From the NCBI RefSeq assembly GCF_000377745.1, contig NZ_KB898706.1, forward strand, positions 186,001 to 250,000: 64,000 bases of DNA, read 5' to 3'. Of the stretch, positions 17,626 through 26,910 are shown piece after piece. The number at the start of each line of letters is the position of its first letter. Position 1 is the stretch's first letter. The notes below the pieces were generated by a model. The model was not told the origin of the DNA, made no database searches, and saw only the letters and a list, made by a program, of their open reading frames with translations. Position numbers and translations under genes: made by a program. The stretch is from Gilvimarinus chinensis DSM 19667 (GTDB taxonomy: Bacteria; Pseudomonadota; Gammaproteobacteria; Pseudomonadales; Cellvibrionaceae).

Positions 17626-18822
17626 CTAAGCGCGAGCAAGCCATTTATTGGGGTTGGTAGGCTGACCTTTATGGCGGATTTCAAAATACAGCCCGGAGTA
17701 ATGTTGACCGCCGCTGCTGCCTACACGGGCAATCGCTTCACCGGCTTTAACGCCATCCCCTAGTTTTTTCAATAGGCTTTGATTGTGCCCGTACAGGCTC
17801 ATAAAGCCTTCGCCGTGATCGATAATGACCAGCAAACCATGGCCACGTAAATAATCTGCGAAGATAACTCGGCCACTGTGAACCGCATGCACGGGAGTGC
17901 CGACTGGAGCTTCGATCACCATCCCTTCCCAGCTCAGTTGGTTGCCAACGCGTCGACTGCCGTAGTTATGGCGTAATTTACCGTCTGTGGGCCAAGGTAG
18001 TTTACCTTGCAGCAGGCTAAAACGAGTAGTGGAAGGGTTGGCGCTACCCAGGGTGGCGGTCATTTCCGCTAGCAGTGCATTGAGCCGTTCACTGTTGTCT
18101 TGCTCGGCTGCGAGCCGGTTATCTTTGCTGGAGATGAGCTTTTCGAGCTTCTGCAGCGTTAATGAGCGTTGCTTTTGTTCTGCTTGTAATTGCTGTGCTT
18201 GCCGTTCCAGTTGCTGTTTGCGAAGGTTTAGCCTGTCGCGGGTGGCGATAATGTCGGGTTCTATGTTTGCGAGTTTGGTTAACGTGGCGCGGTACTGGGA
18301 AAGTTTACGGCTACGAGCGCTCAATAGGTAGTCGTGATATTTGTTGAGTCTAGAGATACGCTCGGGCGACTCTTGATTCAGAAGCATCTTTAAAGGCCCC
18401 TGTGGGCCTGCTCGGTAAGCGCTTTGCACCTGAGCGGCAACTTGTTCTTGTTGCGCTTGGCGCTGTCGTAGCAGGTCTTGCTGTTCTTGATAAAGGCTTT
18501 GCAGCTTTTGGTCTTGTTGATTGATATCGTCGTTCAGGGAATCAACCTTATTTTTCAGATTCCCAATATCGCTTTCAGATTTCTCCAGTTGCTTTTCAAG
18601 TTTGCCTTTTTCACCTTTTGCATCATTAAGCTCATCTTTAAGTTGCTCGATGGTCGCTTTCAGCGCCTCCAGCTTTTTCTGATAGTCGGCTGCGTCGTTG
18701 GCGGCCCAGCTACCAGGAATCCATAGCAGCGTCAGCAGTAACATAAACACCCGGCAGCGAGCTTTGCTCTGCCGGGTGTTTATGAATTTTTGCGCTTTCT
18801 TAAGTCTTAAACAGGTCAACAT
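17626..18822 (-). CDS. envC: Murein hydrolase activator, EnvC family (degenerate LytM)
   Basis: 398 residues from the farthest start. A signal sequence (MLLLTLLWIPGSWAA) is followed by long coiled coils (about residues 45-270) and a C-terminal LytM domain (GTPVHAVHSGRV to LYFEIRHKGQPTNP). The usual M23 zinc ligands are missing: no HxxxD in the first motif and LYFE in place of HLHFE, as in EnvC, which activates amidases rather than cutting peptidoglycan itself. The start is uncertain. ATG 18822 lies 11 nt after the gpmI stop with a long basic leader before the hydrophobic core, while ATG 18744 directly starts the hydrophobic core but lies inside a perfect 16-bp stem. Neither has a clear SD. 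Confidence 0.92.
   Translation of the reverse strand: MLTCLRLKKAQKFINTRQSKARCRVFMLLLTLLWIPGSWAANDAADYQKKLEALKATIEQLKDELNDAKGEKGKLEKQLEKSESDIGNLKNKVDSLNDDINQQDQKLQSLYQEQQDLLRQRQAQQEQVAAQVQSAYRAGPQGPLKMLLNQESPERISRLNKYHDYLLSARSRKLSQYRATLTKLANIEPDIIATRDRLNLRKQQLERQAQQLQAEQKQRSLTLQKLEKLISSKDNRLAAEQDNSERLNALLAEMTATLGSANPSTTRFSLLQGKLPWPTDGKLRHNYGSRRVGNQLSWEGMVIEAPVGTPVHAVHSGRVIFADYLRGHGLLVIIDHGEGFMSLYGHNQSLLKKLGDGVKAGEAIARVGSSGGQHYSGLYFEIRHKGQPTNPNKWLARA
18742..18784 (-). promoter_or_regulatory. 16-bp perfect hairpin covering the inner envC start
   Basis: Arms CATAAACACCCGGCAG (18742-18757) and CTGCCGGGTGTTTATG (18769-18784) are exact complements with an 11-nt loop that can pair further (AGC/GCT). 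On the minus strand the inner envC ATG (18744) forms the end of the 3' arm. With no following T-run, a translational or mRNA-processing role between gpmI and envC is more likely than termination. Confidence 0.55.
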
Positions 18823-18833
18823 TGAGCCCGGTT

Positions 18834-20384
18834 TCAGCCTTCCAGAGTGATAAGGTTGCGACCGTTCATTTCCGCCGGTTGCTCCAGCCCCATGAGGTGT
18901 AGCATGGTTGGCGCTACGTCAGCCAGGGAGCCACCATCGGCAATGCTGCCTTTGCGCTCGCTGATGTAAACCAGAGGTACAGGCAAGGTGGAGTGTTGTG
19001 TGCTGACCTGGCCAGACTCGGGATCAAACATCTCTTCACAGTTGCCATGGTCAGCGGTAATGAGCACTTCGCCACCGGCTTTACGGGTGGCTTCTACAAC
19101 TCGGCCAACACAAGCATCTACGGCTTCAACGGCGGCCACGGCAGCTTCAAATACACCAGAGTGCCCAACCATATCGCCGTTGGCGTAGTTACAAATGACG
19201 GCGTCGTATTTACCTGATTCAATGGCTTCTACTAGCTTGTCGGTAACTTCAGGTGCGCTCATTTCGGGTTTCAAGTCGTAAGTAGCCACATCTGGTGATG
19301 GCACCAAAATACGGTCTTCACCGTCAAATACAGCTTCTTGCCCACCGTTGAAGAAAAAAGTCACGTGCGCGTATTTTTCAGTCTCTGCGATGCGAAGCTG
19401 AGTTTTGCCCTGATTTTGCAGGTATTCACCAAACGAGTTAGTTAATGCCTGAGGCGGGAATGCACAGCTGGCTTTAATGTCCGCTGCGTATTCAGTGGTC
19501 ATGACGAAGTCGCCCAGCTCAGGTACGAGTTTACGCTCAAAGCCATCGAAAGCTGGATCGATAAGGGCTCGGGTGATTTCGCGGGCGCGATCAGGACGGA
19601 AGTTCATAAAGATCACTGAGTCGCCGTCACTGATGGTGGCGACTTCTTCACCTTCGGCAGCAATAACCGTGGCCTTAACGAATTCGTCGTTTTCGTCTCG
19701 CGCATAGGCCGCTTGTAAACCTTCCACCGCTGTTTCAGCGTCGTACTCAGACTCGCCGGTTACCATAACGTTGTAGCACTGTTCTACCCGGTCCCAGCGA
19801 TTGTCACGGTCCATGGCAAAGTAGCGGCCACAGATGCTGGCCACTCGGCCGGTACCGATCTCGGCAAACACATCCTGCGCTTTTTGCAGCGAGGCTTCAG
19901 CACTGCGCGGGGCGGTGTCGCGACCGTCTAAAAACGCGTGCAAATAAATCTTTTTAGCGCCACGCTCTGCGGCGGCTTTTATCATGGCAAAAATGTGATC
20001 TTCGTGAGCGTGAACGCCACCTGGGGACAGTAAGCCAATAATGTGTACCGCTTTGTCTTTATCCTTGGCTTGGTCAATCGCTTTGGTGTAGGCAGGGTTC
20101 GTGGCAAAGTCACCGTCTTCGATTGCTTTGTTAATGCGGGTAAAGCTTTGGTAAACCACCCGGCCGGCACCCAAAGTCATGTGGCCAACCTCGCTGTTAC
20201 CCATTTGACCTTCGGGGAGGCCTACCGCCATGCCAGAAGTGCCTATCAGGTTGTGGGGACGGTTATTCCATAGCTCGTCCCATACTGGGGTGTTCGCACT
20301 GTAAATTGCATTGTGCTCGGTGCTTTCTGAGTGGCCAAAGCCATCTAGAACCAGCAATACCATAGGTTTTTTCTTGGCAGTCAT
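18834..20384 (-). CDS. gpmI: 2,3-bisphosphoglycerate-independent phosphoglycerate mutase
   Basis: 516 residues, the normal length. The manganese enzyme interconverts 3- and 2-phosphoglycerate. Alkaline-phosphatase-superfamily landmarks are LLVLDGFG (metal Asp), [10 protein letters not shown] with the phosphoserine, [11 protein letters not shown], and [11 protein letters not shown] with metal ligands. ATG 20384 was chosen; the longer frame uses TTG two codons upstream. It is the first gene of the minus-strand gpmI-envC-ctpA-yibQ operon and is divergent from yibN. Confidence 0.97.
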   Translation of the reverse strand: MTAKKKPMVLLVLDGFGHSESTEHNAIYSANTPVWDELWNNRPHNLIGTSGMAVGLPEGQMGNSEVGHMTLGAGRVVYQSFTRINKAIEDGDFATNPAYTKAIDQAKDKDKAVHIIGLLSPGGVHAHEDHIFAMIKAAAERGAKKIYLHAFLDGRDTAPRSAEASLQKAQDVFAEIGTGRVASICGRYFAMDRDNRWDRVEQCYNVMVTGESEYDAETAVEGLQAAYARDENDEFVKATVIAAEGEEVATISDGDSVIFMNFRPDRAREITRALIDPAFDGFERKLVPELGDFVMTTEYAADIKASCAFPPQALTNSFGEYLQNQGKTQLRIAETEKYAHVTFFFNGGQEAVFDGEDRILVPSPDVATYDLKPEMSAPEVTDKLVEAIESGKYDAVICNYANGDMVGHSGVFEAAVAAVEAVDACVGRVVEATRKAGGEVLITADHGNCEEMFDPESGQVSTQHSTLPVPLVYISERKGSIADGGSLADVAPTMLHLMGLEQPAEMNGRNLITLEG

Positions 20385-20607
20385 AGGCAAATCGCTTTTG
20401 TGTGTATGGGAAATGAATAAATAGAACTTTATTCTACCGGTTAACGACGGACAACTCTACGCTGTGGCCCTCGGGGTTGGGGAGTTTTTCGCTATCGGTC
20501 TCATAAATCCAGTGCCTGACGAGATGTTGGCAGCTGGTGTATACTCCCGCCCTTTGCGGCTCGGCCCGGTGGGTCGGTGTTTGGTAACCAGTTTTAAAGG
20601 GCATCCG

Positions 20608-21021
20608 GTGGACGATTTATTTATATTCTTAGGGCAAGAGTGGATGTTGGTCGGCATTCTTGTGGTGCTTATCTACTTATACGCTTGGCGCGAGCGCTTG
20701 AAAAACGGCCAGCCCATCACCACATCTGAGGCGACCTTGCTGATTAATACTGAAGCGGGTGTTTGGTTGGATGTTCGTGACAGTGGCGAGTTTAAAAACG
20801 GCCACATGGTCGATGCCATTAACATCCCCTTTTCTAAGCTGGCTGAGCAGGTTGAGAGCCTGGAAAAGTATCGGGATAAAACGCTGATTGTGGTCGATAA
20901 AATGGGACAGCATGCGGGTAGCGCCGGGCGTCAGTTGGGAGCCAAGGGCTTTTCGGTACGTCGCTTATCGGGTGGCATCAGCGAATGGCAAAATCAGAGT
21001 TTACCGCTGGTTAAAAAATAG
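20608..21021 (+). CDS. yibN: Membrane-anchored rhodanese-like protein lacking the active Cys
   Basis: 137 residues. One N-terminal transmembrane helix (EWMLVGILVVLIYLYAW) and a rhodanese domain (GVWLDVRDSGEFKNGHMVDAINIP; LSGGISEWQ). The loop that carries the catalytic cysteine in active sulfurtransferases is VVDKMGQHAGSAG, with no Cys, as I recall for E. coli YibN (VVDGSGMQ...). The start is GTG 20608 with AAAGGG upstream; the longer frame would extend back through the promoter region. It is followed after 29 nt by grxC and then secB, exactly the enteric order, suggesting a role near protein export or redox at the inner membrane. Confidence 0.9.
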   Translation: MDDLFIFLGQEWMLVGILVVLIYLYAWRERLKNGQPITTSEATLLINTEAGVWLDVRDSGEFKNGHMVDAINIPFSKLAEQVESLEKYRDKTLIVVDKMGQHAGSAGRQLGAKGFSVRRLSGGISEWQNQSLPLVKK

Positions 21022-21050
21022 CTTGATCGGCTTGTAAAATAGGTGCGCTC

Positions 21051-21305
21051 ATGACAAAAGTTTTAATGTACACCACGGCTATTTGCCCATTTTGTGTCAA
21101 CGCTAAGCGTTTGTTGGCGAGTAAGGGCGTAGAGGTCGAAGAAATTCGTGTGGATCGTGAACCTGCATTGCGAAAGAAGATGATGGCCGACAGTGGCCAG
21201 CAGACAGTCCCCCAGATTTGGATTGGTGATCGTCATGTAGGCGGCTTCACCGACCTCTGGGCGCTGGATAAACGTGGCGAGCTGGATGCATTGCTGGGCG
21301 GTTAA
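21051..21305 (+). CDS. grxC: Glutaredoxin 3
   Basis: An 84-residue thioredoxin-fold oxidoreductase with the dithiol active site CPFC (residues 12-15), the cis-proline segment TVPQIWIGDRHVGG for glutathione binding, and the GGFTDL glycine pair. It reduces protein disulfides and glutathione mixed disulfides in the cytosol. Located between yibN and secB with short spacers, probably one transcript. Confidence 0.97.
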   Translation: MTKVLMYTTAICPFCVNAKRLLASKGVEVEEIRVDREPALRKKMMADSGQQTVPQIWIGDRHVGGFTDLWALDKRGELDALLGG

Positions 21306-21337
21306 TATTTATTCAATTTGATAAAAGAGATAGGATT

Positions 21338-21838
21338 ATGGCAGAAGAAAACACTCAAGAGCCTCAGGCCAACGGACAAGATAAAGCGGCACCTTCATTT
21401 TCCATTAAGCGTGTTTATTTAAAAGACCTGTCTTTTGAGACGCCAATGGGGCTGGAAGGCTTTAACCAGAAGCAAGCACCGAAAATTGAGCAGGAGCTGA
21501 ACGTCCAGGTTCATCGAGTGGATGAGGTTCATCACGAAGTGGTACTGCTTCTGACCATTACCGCCAAGATTGAAGAGCGCGTGGCCTTCCTGATTGAGGT
21601 AAAACAGGCGGGTTTGTTTGCCATCAGCGGTATGGACAACAATATGATGGCGCAGATTATCAATGCCAACTGCCCGAATATCCTCTTTCCTTACGCTCGC
21701 GAAACCATTGACGGCATTCTTACCCGTGGCTCATTTGCACCATTGATGCTGCCGCCCATTAACTTTGATGCGGTCTTCGCTCAAGCGCTTAGCAGCGCGC
21801 AAAAGCAGGCGGCTGAAAAAGCGCAAGCTGACGCTTAA
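21338..21838 (+). CDS. secB: Protein-export chaperone SecB
   Basis: 166 residues, normal for SecB, which keeps preproteins unfolded and hands them to SecA. Recognisable segments are FSIKRVYLKDLSFETP, VVLLLTITAKI and NCPNILFPYARETI with the adjacent GGxxLPP-like LMLPPINFDA. An acidic/Gln-rich N-terminus precedes the fold. Last gene of yibN-grxC-secB and followed by a strong terminator. Confidence 0.97.
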   Translation: MAEENTQEPQANGQDKAAPSFSIKRVYLKDLSFETPMGLEGFNQKQAPKIEQELNVQVHRVDEVHHEVVLLLTITAKIEERVAFLIEVKQAGLFAISGMDNNMMAQIINANCPNILFPYARETIDGILTRGSFAPLMLPPINFDAVFAQALSSAQKQAAEKAQADA

Positions 21839-21856
21839 TTGCTGTTTATCGCCGTT

Positions 21857-21888
21857 AAAAAGGGCTCGCCAGTGGCGGGCCTTTTTTA
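21857..21888 (+). terminator. secB terminator
   Basis: AAAAAGGGCTCGCC and GGCGGGCCTTTTTT pair around an AGT loop, ending in six Ts: a classic intrinsic terminator just past secB. Confidence 0.88.
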
Positions 21889-21944
21889 TTTGTGCTGCAA
21901 TAAGCCTAAATAACACTTACTTTGGCCTCTGGGGTTAATTATCT

Positions 21945-23450
21945 ATGTTTAACCTTTCCAAATTCGCTCCCAGTGACGGCGATCATATTGCGGCGATTGA
22001 CCTGGGTTCTAACAGTTTCCATATGATTATTGCGCGCTGGGAAAACCAACAACTCACGCTACTGGATAAACTGCGTGAACCGGTGCGTATGGGCTGGGGC
22101 TTGGAAGATGATGGCAGTTTAAATCCTGAGGTCAGTGAGCGTGCCCTCGCTTGTCTAGAGCGCTTCGCAGAGCGGCTGCGCAGTTTTCCATCGGGCAGTG
22201 TGCGCTGTGTGGGTACTAAAACCCTGCGCTCAATTGCCAATTCAAAAGAGTTTTTACGGCAAGCCCGGCAAAGGCTTGGCCACCCGGTTGAAATTATATC
22301 GGGTGAGGAAGAGGCTCGTTTGATTTACTTGGGGGTTGCCCATTGTATCGCTCCCGATGGCCGCACGAGGTTGGTGGCGGATATCGGCGGCGGCAGCACC
22401 GAGGTGATTCTCGGCCAGGGTATGGAGCCAAAAGTAAAAGAGAGCCTCAGCATGGGCTGCGTGGCCATGAGCAAGCGTTTTTTTGCCGATGGTAAAGTGA
22501 CAGAAAAGGCTATAAAAAAAGCGCGCATTGCCGCCGGTCAGGAAATTTCCCCCGTGGCAGATGAATACAGCGACTGCCCTTGGGAGGAGGCCATAGGCGC
22601 TTCAGGCACAATTAAAGCCGTGGCAAGCGTTTGCCAGGCTGCCGGTTGGAGCAGCGGTGAGATCACCTTAAAATCATTGGAAAAGATCATCGCGCTTTAT
22701 GCAAAGCACGGCGCAACGGATTTGGCGCTGGATGGCGTTTCGGAAGATCGTCAGCCCGTATTTCTTGGTGGTGCTATTGTGCTGGCGGCGTTGTTTGAAA
22801 ACTTGCATATCGAGACTATGGTGGCTGCCGATTGGGCGCTGCGCGAGGGCCTGTTATTTGACTTAAAGGGGCGCTTGGAAGATCACGATATTCGCGAAAG
22901 CAGTGTGCGGGCCTTGGCCGATCGATTTCATGTCAATGCGAGTAAGGCAGAGCGTGTTGCCAATACCGCGCAGATGTTACTTGAGCAGGTGGCGGAATGC
23001 TGGTCGCTGGATGTAAAAGATGCGGGTAAGTTATTGCGTTGGGCGGCCTTTTTATACCCGGTAGGTTTGGATATATCTCACAGCGACTATCACAAGCACA
23101 GCGCGTATATCGTACAAAACGTGGATATAGCAGGTTGCTCGCGCGCCGAGCAAACACAGCTTGCCGCTTTGGTTCGCTGCCATCGCAAAAGTATGAATGC
23201 CAAGCACTTCGCAGAGGCGGGCACAGATTTACTGCCTTTGGCGATTATTCTGCGTTTGGCGCACATCTTTAATCGCACTCGCAGGCACTCATTGCCCGAG
23301 GGCTTGACGTTAAGTGCAAAGAAGAAAAAGATTGTCTTGTCGATTCCTGAAAAGTGGCTTGAAGCCAACCCACTGACTTGTGCGGATTTGGAATCCGAGG
23401 CGGGTTATCAAAGCAAGTCGGGTTATGAGCTGAGTGTCACGGCTATTTAA
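21945..23450 (+). CDS. ppx: Exopolyphosphatase / guanosine pentaphosphate phosphatase family
   Basis: 501 residues, the long Ppx form. ASKHA-fold motifs are present: AAIDLGSNSFHMIIARW (phosphate 1), ISGEEEARLIYLG, VADIGGGSTEVI (phosphate 2) and GASGTIKA. The C-terminal part is the helical HD-like region (HSDYHKHSAYIV) that binds long polyphosphate chains. It releases phosphate from polyphosphate ends. It converges on ppk1 across a short hairpin region, so synthesis and breakdown genes are neighbours but oppositely transcribed. Confidence 0.96.
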   Translation: MFNLSKFAPSDGDHIAAIDLGSNSFHMIIARWENQQLTLLDKLREPVRMGWGLEDDGSLNPEVSERALACLERFAERLRSFPSGSVRCVGTKTLRSIANSKEFLRQARQRLGHPVEIISGEEEARLIYLGVAHCIAPDGRTRLVADIGGGSTEVILGQGMEPKVKESLSMGCVAMSKRFFADGKVTEKAIKKARIAAGQEISPVADEYSDCPWEEAIGASGTIKAVASVCQAAGWSSGEITLKSLEKIIALYAKHGATDLALDGVSEDRQPVFLGGAIVLAALFENLHIETMVAADWALREGLLFDLKGRLEDHDIRESSVRALADRFHVNASKAERVANTAQMLLEQVAECWSLDVKDAGKLLRWAAFLYPVGLDISHSDYHKHSAYIVQNVDIAGCSRAEQTQLAALVRCHRKSMNAKHFAEAGTDLLPLAIILRLAHIFNRTRRHSLPEGLTLSAKKKKIVLSIPEKWLEANPLTCADLESEAGYQSKSGYELSVTAI

Positions 23451-23463
23451 GCTTAAGCCGAAA

Positions 23464-23504
23464 GCCGGGCGCGCACCTTTTAAGGTGGTGCGCGGTAGCC
23501 CGGC
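23464..23504. terminator. Hairpin between convergent ppx and ppk1
   Basis: GCCGGGC-GCGCACC (23464-23477) pairs with GGTGCGC (23487-23493) and, after a GGTA bulge, GCCCGGC (23498-23504). No T-run on either side; probably a shared 3'-end structure. Confidence 0.55.
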
Positions 23505-23528
23505 CGAATCTTGTGCTAAGCAAAGGTT

Positions 23529-25583
23529 TTAATTATTTGCTGTCAGTTGGTGTAGCAGTTCAGCTTGGGCATTGATAGCTTGCTCACCCTCTTTGGGTTG
23601 GGTATGCACGTAGCTGCCGTCACTTTGCAGTATCCAGGCGTGCGTGTTATCGGCTAGGTAGAGTTTTAGGTCGTTAATCATCTGTTCGCGTATTTTCTTC
23701 GCTTTAATCGGAAAGCACGTTTCAACGCGGTGAAACATATTGCGAATCATCCAGTCGGCGCTGGAGCAATACACCTGAGGGTTGCCCCCATTTTCAAAAT
23801 AGAAAACGCGGGTGTGCTCAAGAAAGCGCCCTACGATTGAGCGAACCTGAATATTTTCGGATTGCCCTGGAATACCGGGGCGCAGCTGACACACGCCGCG
23901 AACAATTAAGTCCACTTGCACCCCAGCGTTCGATGCCTCGTACAACGCCAGCACCAACTGTTCTTCATACAGCGAATTCATTTTGGCAATGATCCGCGCT
24001 GGTATGCCTTTGCGCGCGTTTTCGGTTTCTTGATGAATGTGTTTGAGCATGCCCTTATGCAGCGTGAACGGCGCGTACATCAGCTCGCTCATTTTTGAGG
24101 CTTTACCCATGCTGGATAGCTGAATAAAAATCCGGTAAACATCGGCGCAAACGGCAGGGTCTACCGTCATGATGCCGTAGTCGGTATACAGCTTAGTGGT
24201 TTTGGGGTGATAGTTGCCTGTGCCTAAATGAACATAATAGCTGAGCTTCTTGTTTTCGCGCCGCGCCACCAGCAGCATTTTAGCGTGGGTTTTATAGCCT
24301 ACAACGCCGTAAATAACGTGAATGCCGTAGCGCTGTAAGCGCTCGGCCAGGGCAACGTTTTGTTCTTCATCAAAGCGAGCGCGCAGCTCAACAATGGCAG
24401 TAACTTCTTTACCCGCTTTGGCGGCGGCTACCAATGCGTCTACTACCGGCGAGTTAGAGCCGGTGCGATACAAAGTTTGCTTAATGGCCAATACATGAGG
24501 GTCCGCTGCCGCTTCGCGCAGAAAATCAACCACCGCTTGAAAGGAGTCGAAGGGGTGATGGAGTAAAATGTCACTTTTCTTGATCGCTTCGAAATAGTTG
24601 TCGGCGCGTTTGGGGAGTTTGGGCATAGATTGCACAAACGGCTTAAAATACAGCTCGGGGTCTTCAATCAGGTCAAACAAATCAGTAAGACGGTTTAGGT
24701 TAACGGGGCCGTCTACTTTGTAAATGTCGCGCCGGTTAATCTCGCAACGTTCCAACAAGAACTCTTCAATATCTTCGGGGCAAGTACCGGTTAGCTCTAA
24801 CCGCACTTCGTCACCGTACTGGCGGTAAACCAGCTCACCCTGCATGGCGCGCAGCAAATCATCGGTTTCTTCTTCGTCTAAAAAGATGTCCGAGTTGCGC
24901 GTGAGGCGGAATTGAAAGCAGTCGAGTACCGTCATGCCAACAAAAATTTCACCCATAAAGTGGTGAATAATGGACGACATAAACACAAAGTTGCGACCGT
25001 TATTGGATATACCCTCAGGCAGCTCAATCACATTAGGCAGCGAGCGGGGGACTTGCACAATGGCTCGGCCAGAGCTGCGGCCGAACGCGTCTTTACCATC
25101 CAGCGCGACAATAAAGTTCAGCGACTTATTCATAATACGCGGAAAGGGGTGCGCGGGGTCCAGGCCAATGGGGCTTAGCAGGGGCAACACTTCGGTTTCG
25201 AAGTACTCGTTTAGGTATTCTGTTTGCTCGTGAGTCCAGTCATCTCGGCGGACAATATGAATGCCTTTATCGTTCAGTTTTGGCAGGATGTCCTGATTAA
25301 AAATCTTGTACTGCTCATCCACCAGCTGGTGAGAAATCTGGCCGATAGCCGCTAGGTTGTCGGCGTGGGTCAGGCCGTCGGATGGAATAGCGCTTGTGCC
25401 GACTTCAAGCATTTGCACCAGCCCGCCAACGCGAACCTCAAAAAATTCATCCTGGTTAGTGGAAAAGATGCAAAGAAAGCGCAGTCTTTCCATTAGGGGC
25501 AAAGACGTGTCGTAGGATTGATACAGCACGCGCCGGTTAAACTCCAGCAAACTCAGTTCACGATTAAAAAACTGCTCGGACAC
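23529..25583 (-). CDS. ppk1: Polyphosphate kinase 1
   Basis: 684 residues from GTG 25583. PPK1 transfers the ATP gamma phosphate to polyphosphate through a phosphohistidine. Domains in order: N-terminal helical domain (FFNRELSLLEFNRRVL), head domain, and two PLD-like catalytic domains with LAIKQTLYRTG and YKTHAKMLLV, the latter holding the catalytic His. GTG 25583 was preferred because AGGGG lies eight bases before it and translation then begins VSEQFFNREL; the longer frame starts with TTG at 25607. Convergent with ppx. Confidence 0.97.
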   Translation of the reverse strand: MSEQFFNRELSLLEFNRRVLYQSYDTSLPLMERLRFLCIFSTNQDEFFEVRVGGLVQMLEVGTSAIPSDGLTHADNLAAIGQISHQLVDEQYKIFNQDILPKLNDKGIHIVRRDDWTHEQTEYLNEYFETEVLPLLSPIGLDPAHPFPRIMNKSLNFIVALDGKDAFGRSSGRAIVQVPRSLPNVIELPEGISNNGRNFVFMSSIIHHFMGEIFVGMTVLDCFQFRLTRNSDIFLDEEETDDLLRAMQGELVYRQYGDEVRLELTGTCPEDIEEFLLERCEINRRDIYKVDGPVNLNRLTDLFDLIEDPELYFKPFVQSMPKLPKRADNYFEAIKKSDILLHHPFDSFQAVVDFLREAAADPHVLAIKQTLYRTGSNSPVVDALVAAAKAGKEVTAIVELRARFDEEQNVALAERLQRYGIHVIYGVVGYKTHAKMLLVARRENKKLSYYVHLGTGNYHPKTTKLYTDYGIMTVDPAVCADVYRIFIQLSSMGKASKMSELMYAPFTLHKGMLKHIHQETENARKGIPARIIAKMNSLYEEQLVLALYEASNAGVQVDLIVRGVCQLRPGIPGQSENIQVRSIVGRFLEHTRVFYFENGGNPQVYCSSADWMIRNMFHRVETCFPIKAKKIREQMINDLKLYLADNTHAWILQSDGSYVHTQPKEGEQAINAQAELLHQLTANN

Positions 25584-25653
25584 TGTACTACCCCTGTGCT
25601 GTATCAAATCAAAATCCTCTGCAACCTATACTGAGTTTATGAAGTTTTTGTTA

Positions 25654-25674
25654 CAGGCGGGCTAAGCCCGCCTG
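25654..25674 (-). terminator. Perfect 9-bp hairpin after the DUF4156 lipoprotein gene
   Basis: CAGGCGGGC and GCCCGCCTG around a TAA loop, just past the lipoprotein stop and ahead of ppk1 on the minus strand. No U-tract follows, so it may be a processing or Rho-related end. Confidence 0.5.
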
Positions 25675-25685
25675 GGGCTCGTTGG

Positions 25686-26000
25686 TCAGTTTTTACATTG
25701 GTAAACCGTGAAGTGCTGGCTTCCGTCAGTGATGCTCGATGAGGGTACGACAGTATCCCCGCCCAAGCGCACGGCCTCATTGCGGGCAATTGTGGTTAAC
25801 TCTTCGGCCACTTTTTCTTCGTTGCGATCAAGAAAAGCGACGCCATCCATCACATTTGCCGTAACATGGCTTACCTGTTTGCAGGTGGCGATATCTTGGC
25901 TGCGGGCAACGGCAATGGATTGAGCTTCAGGTTTCAGCTCAACCCAGGTGCAACCACTGATCGCGGCTGAGATCAGTATAACAATGCCTATTTTATTCAT
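25686..26000 (-). CDS. DUF4156-type small lipoprotein
   Basis: 104 residues with a signal peptide ending in the lipobox ISGC (Cys17). The mature part (QDIATCKQVSHVTANV, IARNEAVRLGGDTVV, FTVYQCKN) has a CK/CK cysteine pair and the RNxAxxLGGDTVV pattern of small enterobacterial-type lipoproteins of DUF4156. Attached to the periplasmic face of a membrane; function unknown. Only 11 nt separate it from metF, so it is probably co-transcribed with the methionine-cycle genes, without an evident functional tie. Confidence 0.82.
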   Translation of the reverse strand: MNKIGIVILISAAISGCTWVELKPEAQSIAVARSQDIATCKQVSHVTANVMDGVAFLDRNEEKVAEELTTIARNEAVRLGGDTVVPSSSITDGSQHFTVYQCKN

Positions 26001-26011
26001 TATTTAATTCT

Positions 26012-26857
26012 CTATTGCTCGTCCAGGCCCAGGTTGGTCACAATATTTGCCACAGGCTCGGCCTGGTTCATGGTGTAAAAATGCAAGCCGGGGGCACCGC
26101 CCTCCAGCAACGTCTCGCACAGCTCGGTTACCACCTCTTCCCCAAAATCGCGTAAAGCCTCTGGGTCGTGTTCGAAGCTCTCAAGGCGGCGGCGCAGCCA
26201 GCGCGGAATATCGGCGCCGCAACTGTCGGAGAAGCGTGTCAAGTTGCGATAGTTAATGATCGGCATAATGCCCGGATAAATCGGTTTCTCAATACCGATT
26301 TTCGCGCACTGATCCATAAAATAAAAGTAGGCGTCCGGGTTAAAAAAGTACTGCGTAATGGCGTTGTCGGCCCCGGCGTCAAACTTGCCTTTTAGATAGC
26401 GCACATCATCTTCATAATTCTTGGCTTGCGGGTGAATTTCCGGGTAGGCGGCCACTTCCAGCTCGAAGGTGTCACCGAAATGCTGGCGGATAAAGGCCAC
26501 AAGTTCATTGGCGTATACCAGCTGGTAGGACCCGCCCACGCCCGAGGGCATATCACCGCGCAGTGCAACGATACGTTCGACACCGGCACTTTGGTATTCG
26601 CTGAGTAACGCTTTTATCGAGGCTTCGTCGTCTCCGCCAAAGGACAGGTGCGGCGCCACTGGGGTGTCTAGTGAGTTGAACTGAGTCACCAGGTTTTTTG
26701 TGTTGTCGCGAGTGGAACCTCCGGCACCGTAAGTAACCGAAAAGAAGTCCGGAGAAAACTCTTCCAATGTGTCGCGTACTACAGCCAGTTTTTTCCTGCC
26801 CTCGTCTGTCTTGGGCGGAAAGAACTCAAAGCTTAAGCGTAAAGAATCTTCACTCAT
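26012..26857 (-). CDS. metF: Methylenetetrahydrofolate reductase
   Basis: 281 residues, normal for the bacterial FAD enzyme, which makes 5-methyltetrahydrofolate for homocysteine remethylation. Motifs include LSFEFFPPKT (with the catalytic Glu), FFSVTYGAGGSTRD, HLSFGGDDEASI, LRGDMP and ITQYFFNPDAY. Fourth gene of the run sahR-metK-ahcY-metF, all on the minus strand; placement with SAM and SAH enzymes completes the activated methyl cycle. Confidence 0.97.
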   Translation of the reverse strand: MSEDSLRLSFEFFPPKTDEGRKKLAVVRDTLEEFSPDFFSVTYGAGGSTRDNTKNLVTQFNSLDTPVAPHLSFGGDDEASIKALLSEYQSAGVERIVALRGDMPSGVGGSYQLVYANELVAFIRQHFGDTFELEVAAYPEIHPQAKNYEDDVRYLKGKFDAGADNAITQYFFNPDAYFYFMDQCAKIGIEKPIYPGIMPIINYRNLTRFSDSCGADIPRWLRRRLESFEHDPEALRDFGEEVVTELCETLLEGGAPGLHFYTMNQAEPVANIVTNLGLDEQ

Positions 26858-26910
26858 AATTGTTTCCTGTGGTTTTGCGTCCGACGCCGGGCGTCAGACG
26901 CACGTCCCAA

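Noticed and set aside
26880-26910. Inverted repeat between ahcY and metF as a riboswitch
   Set aside because: Only a short GC hairpin in a 53-nt gap; too small for a known SAM/SAH riboswitch.
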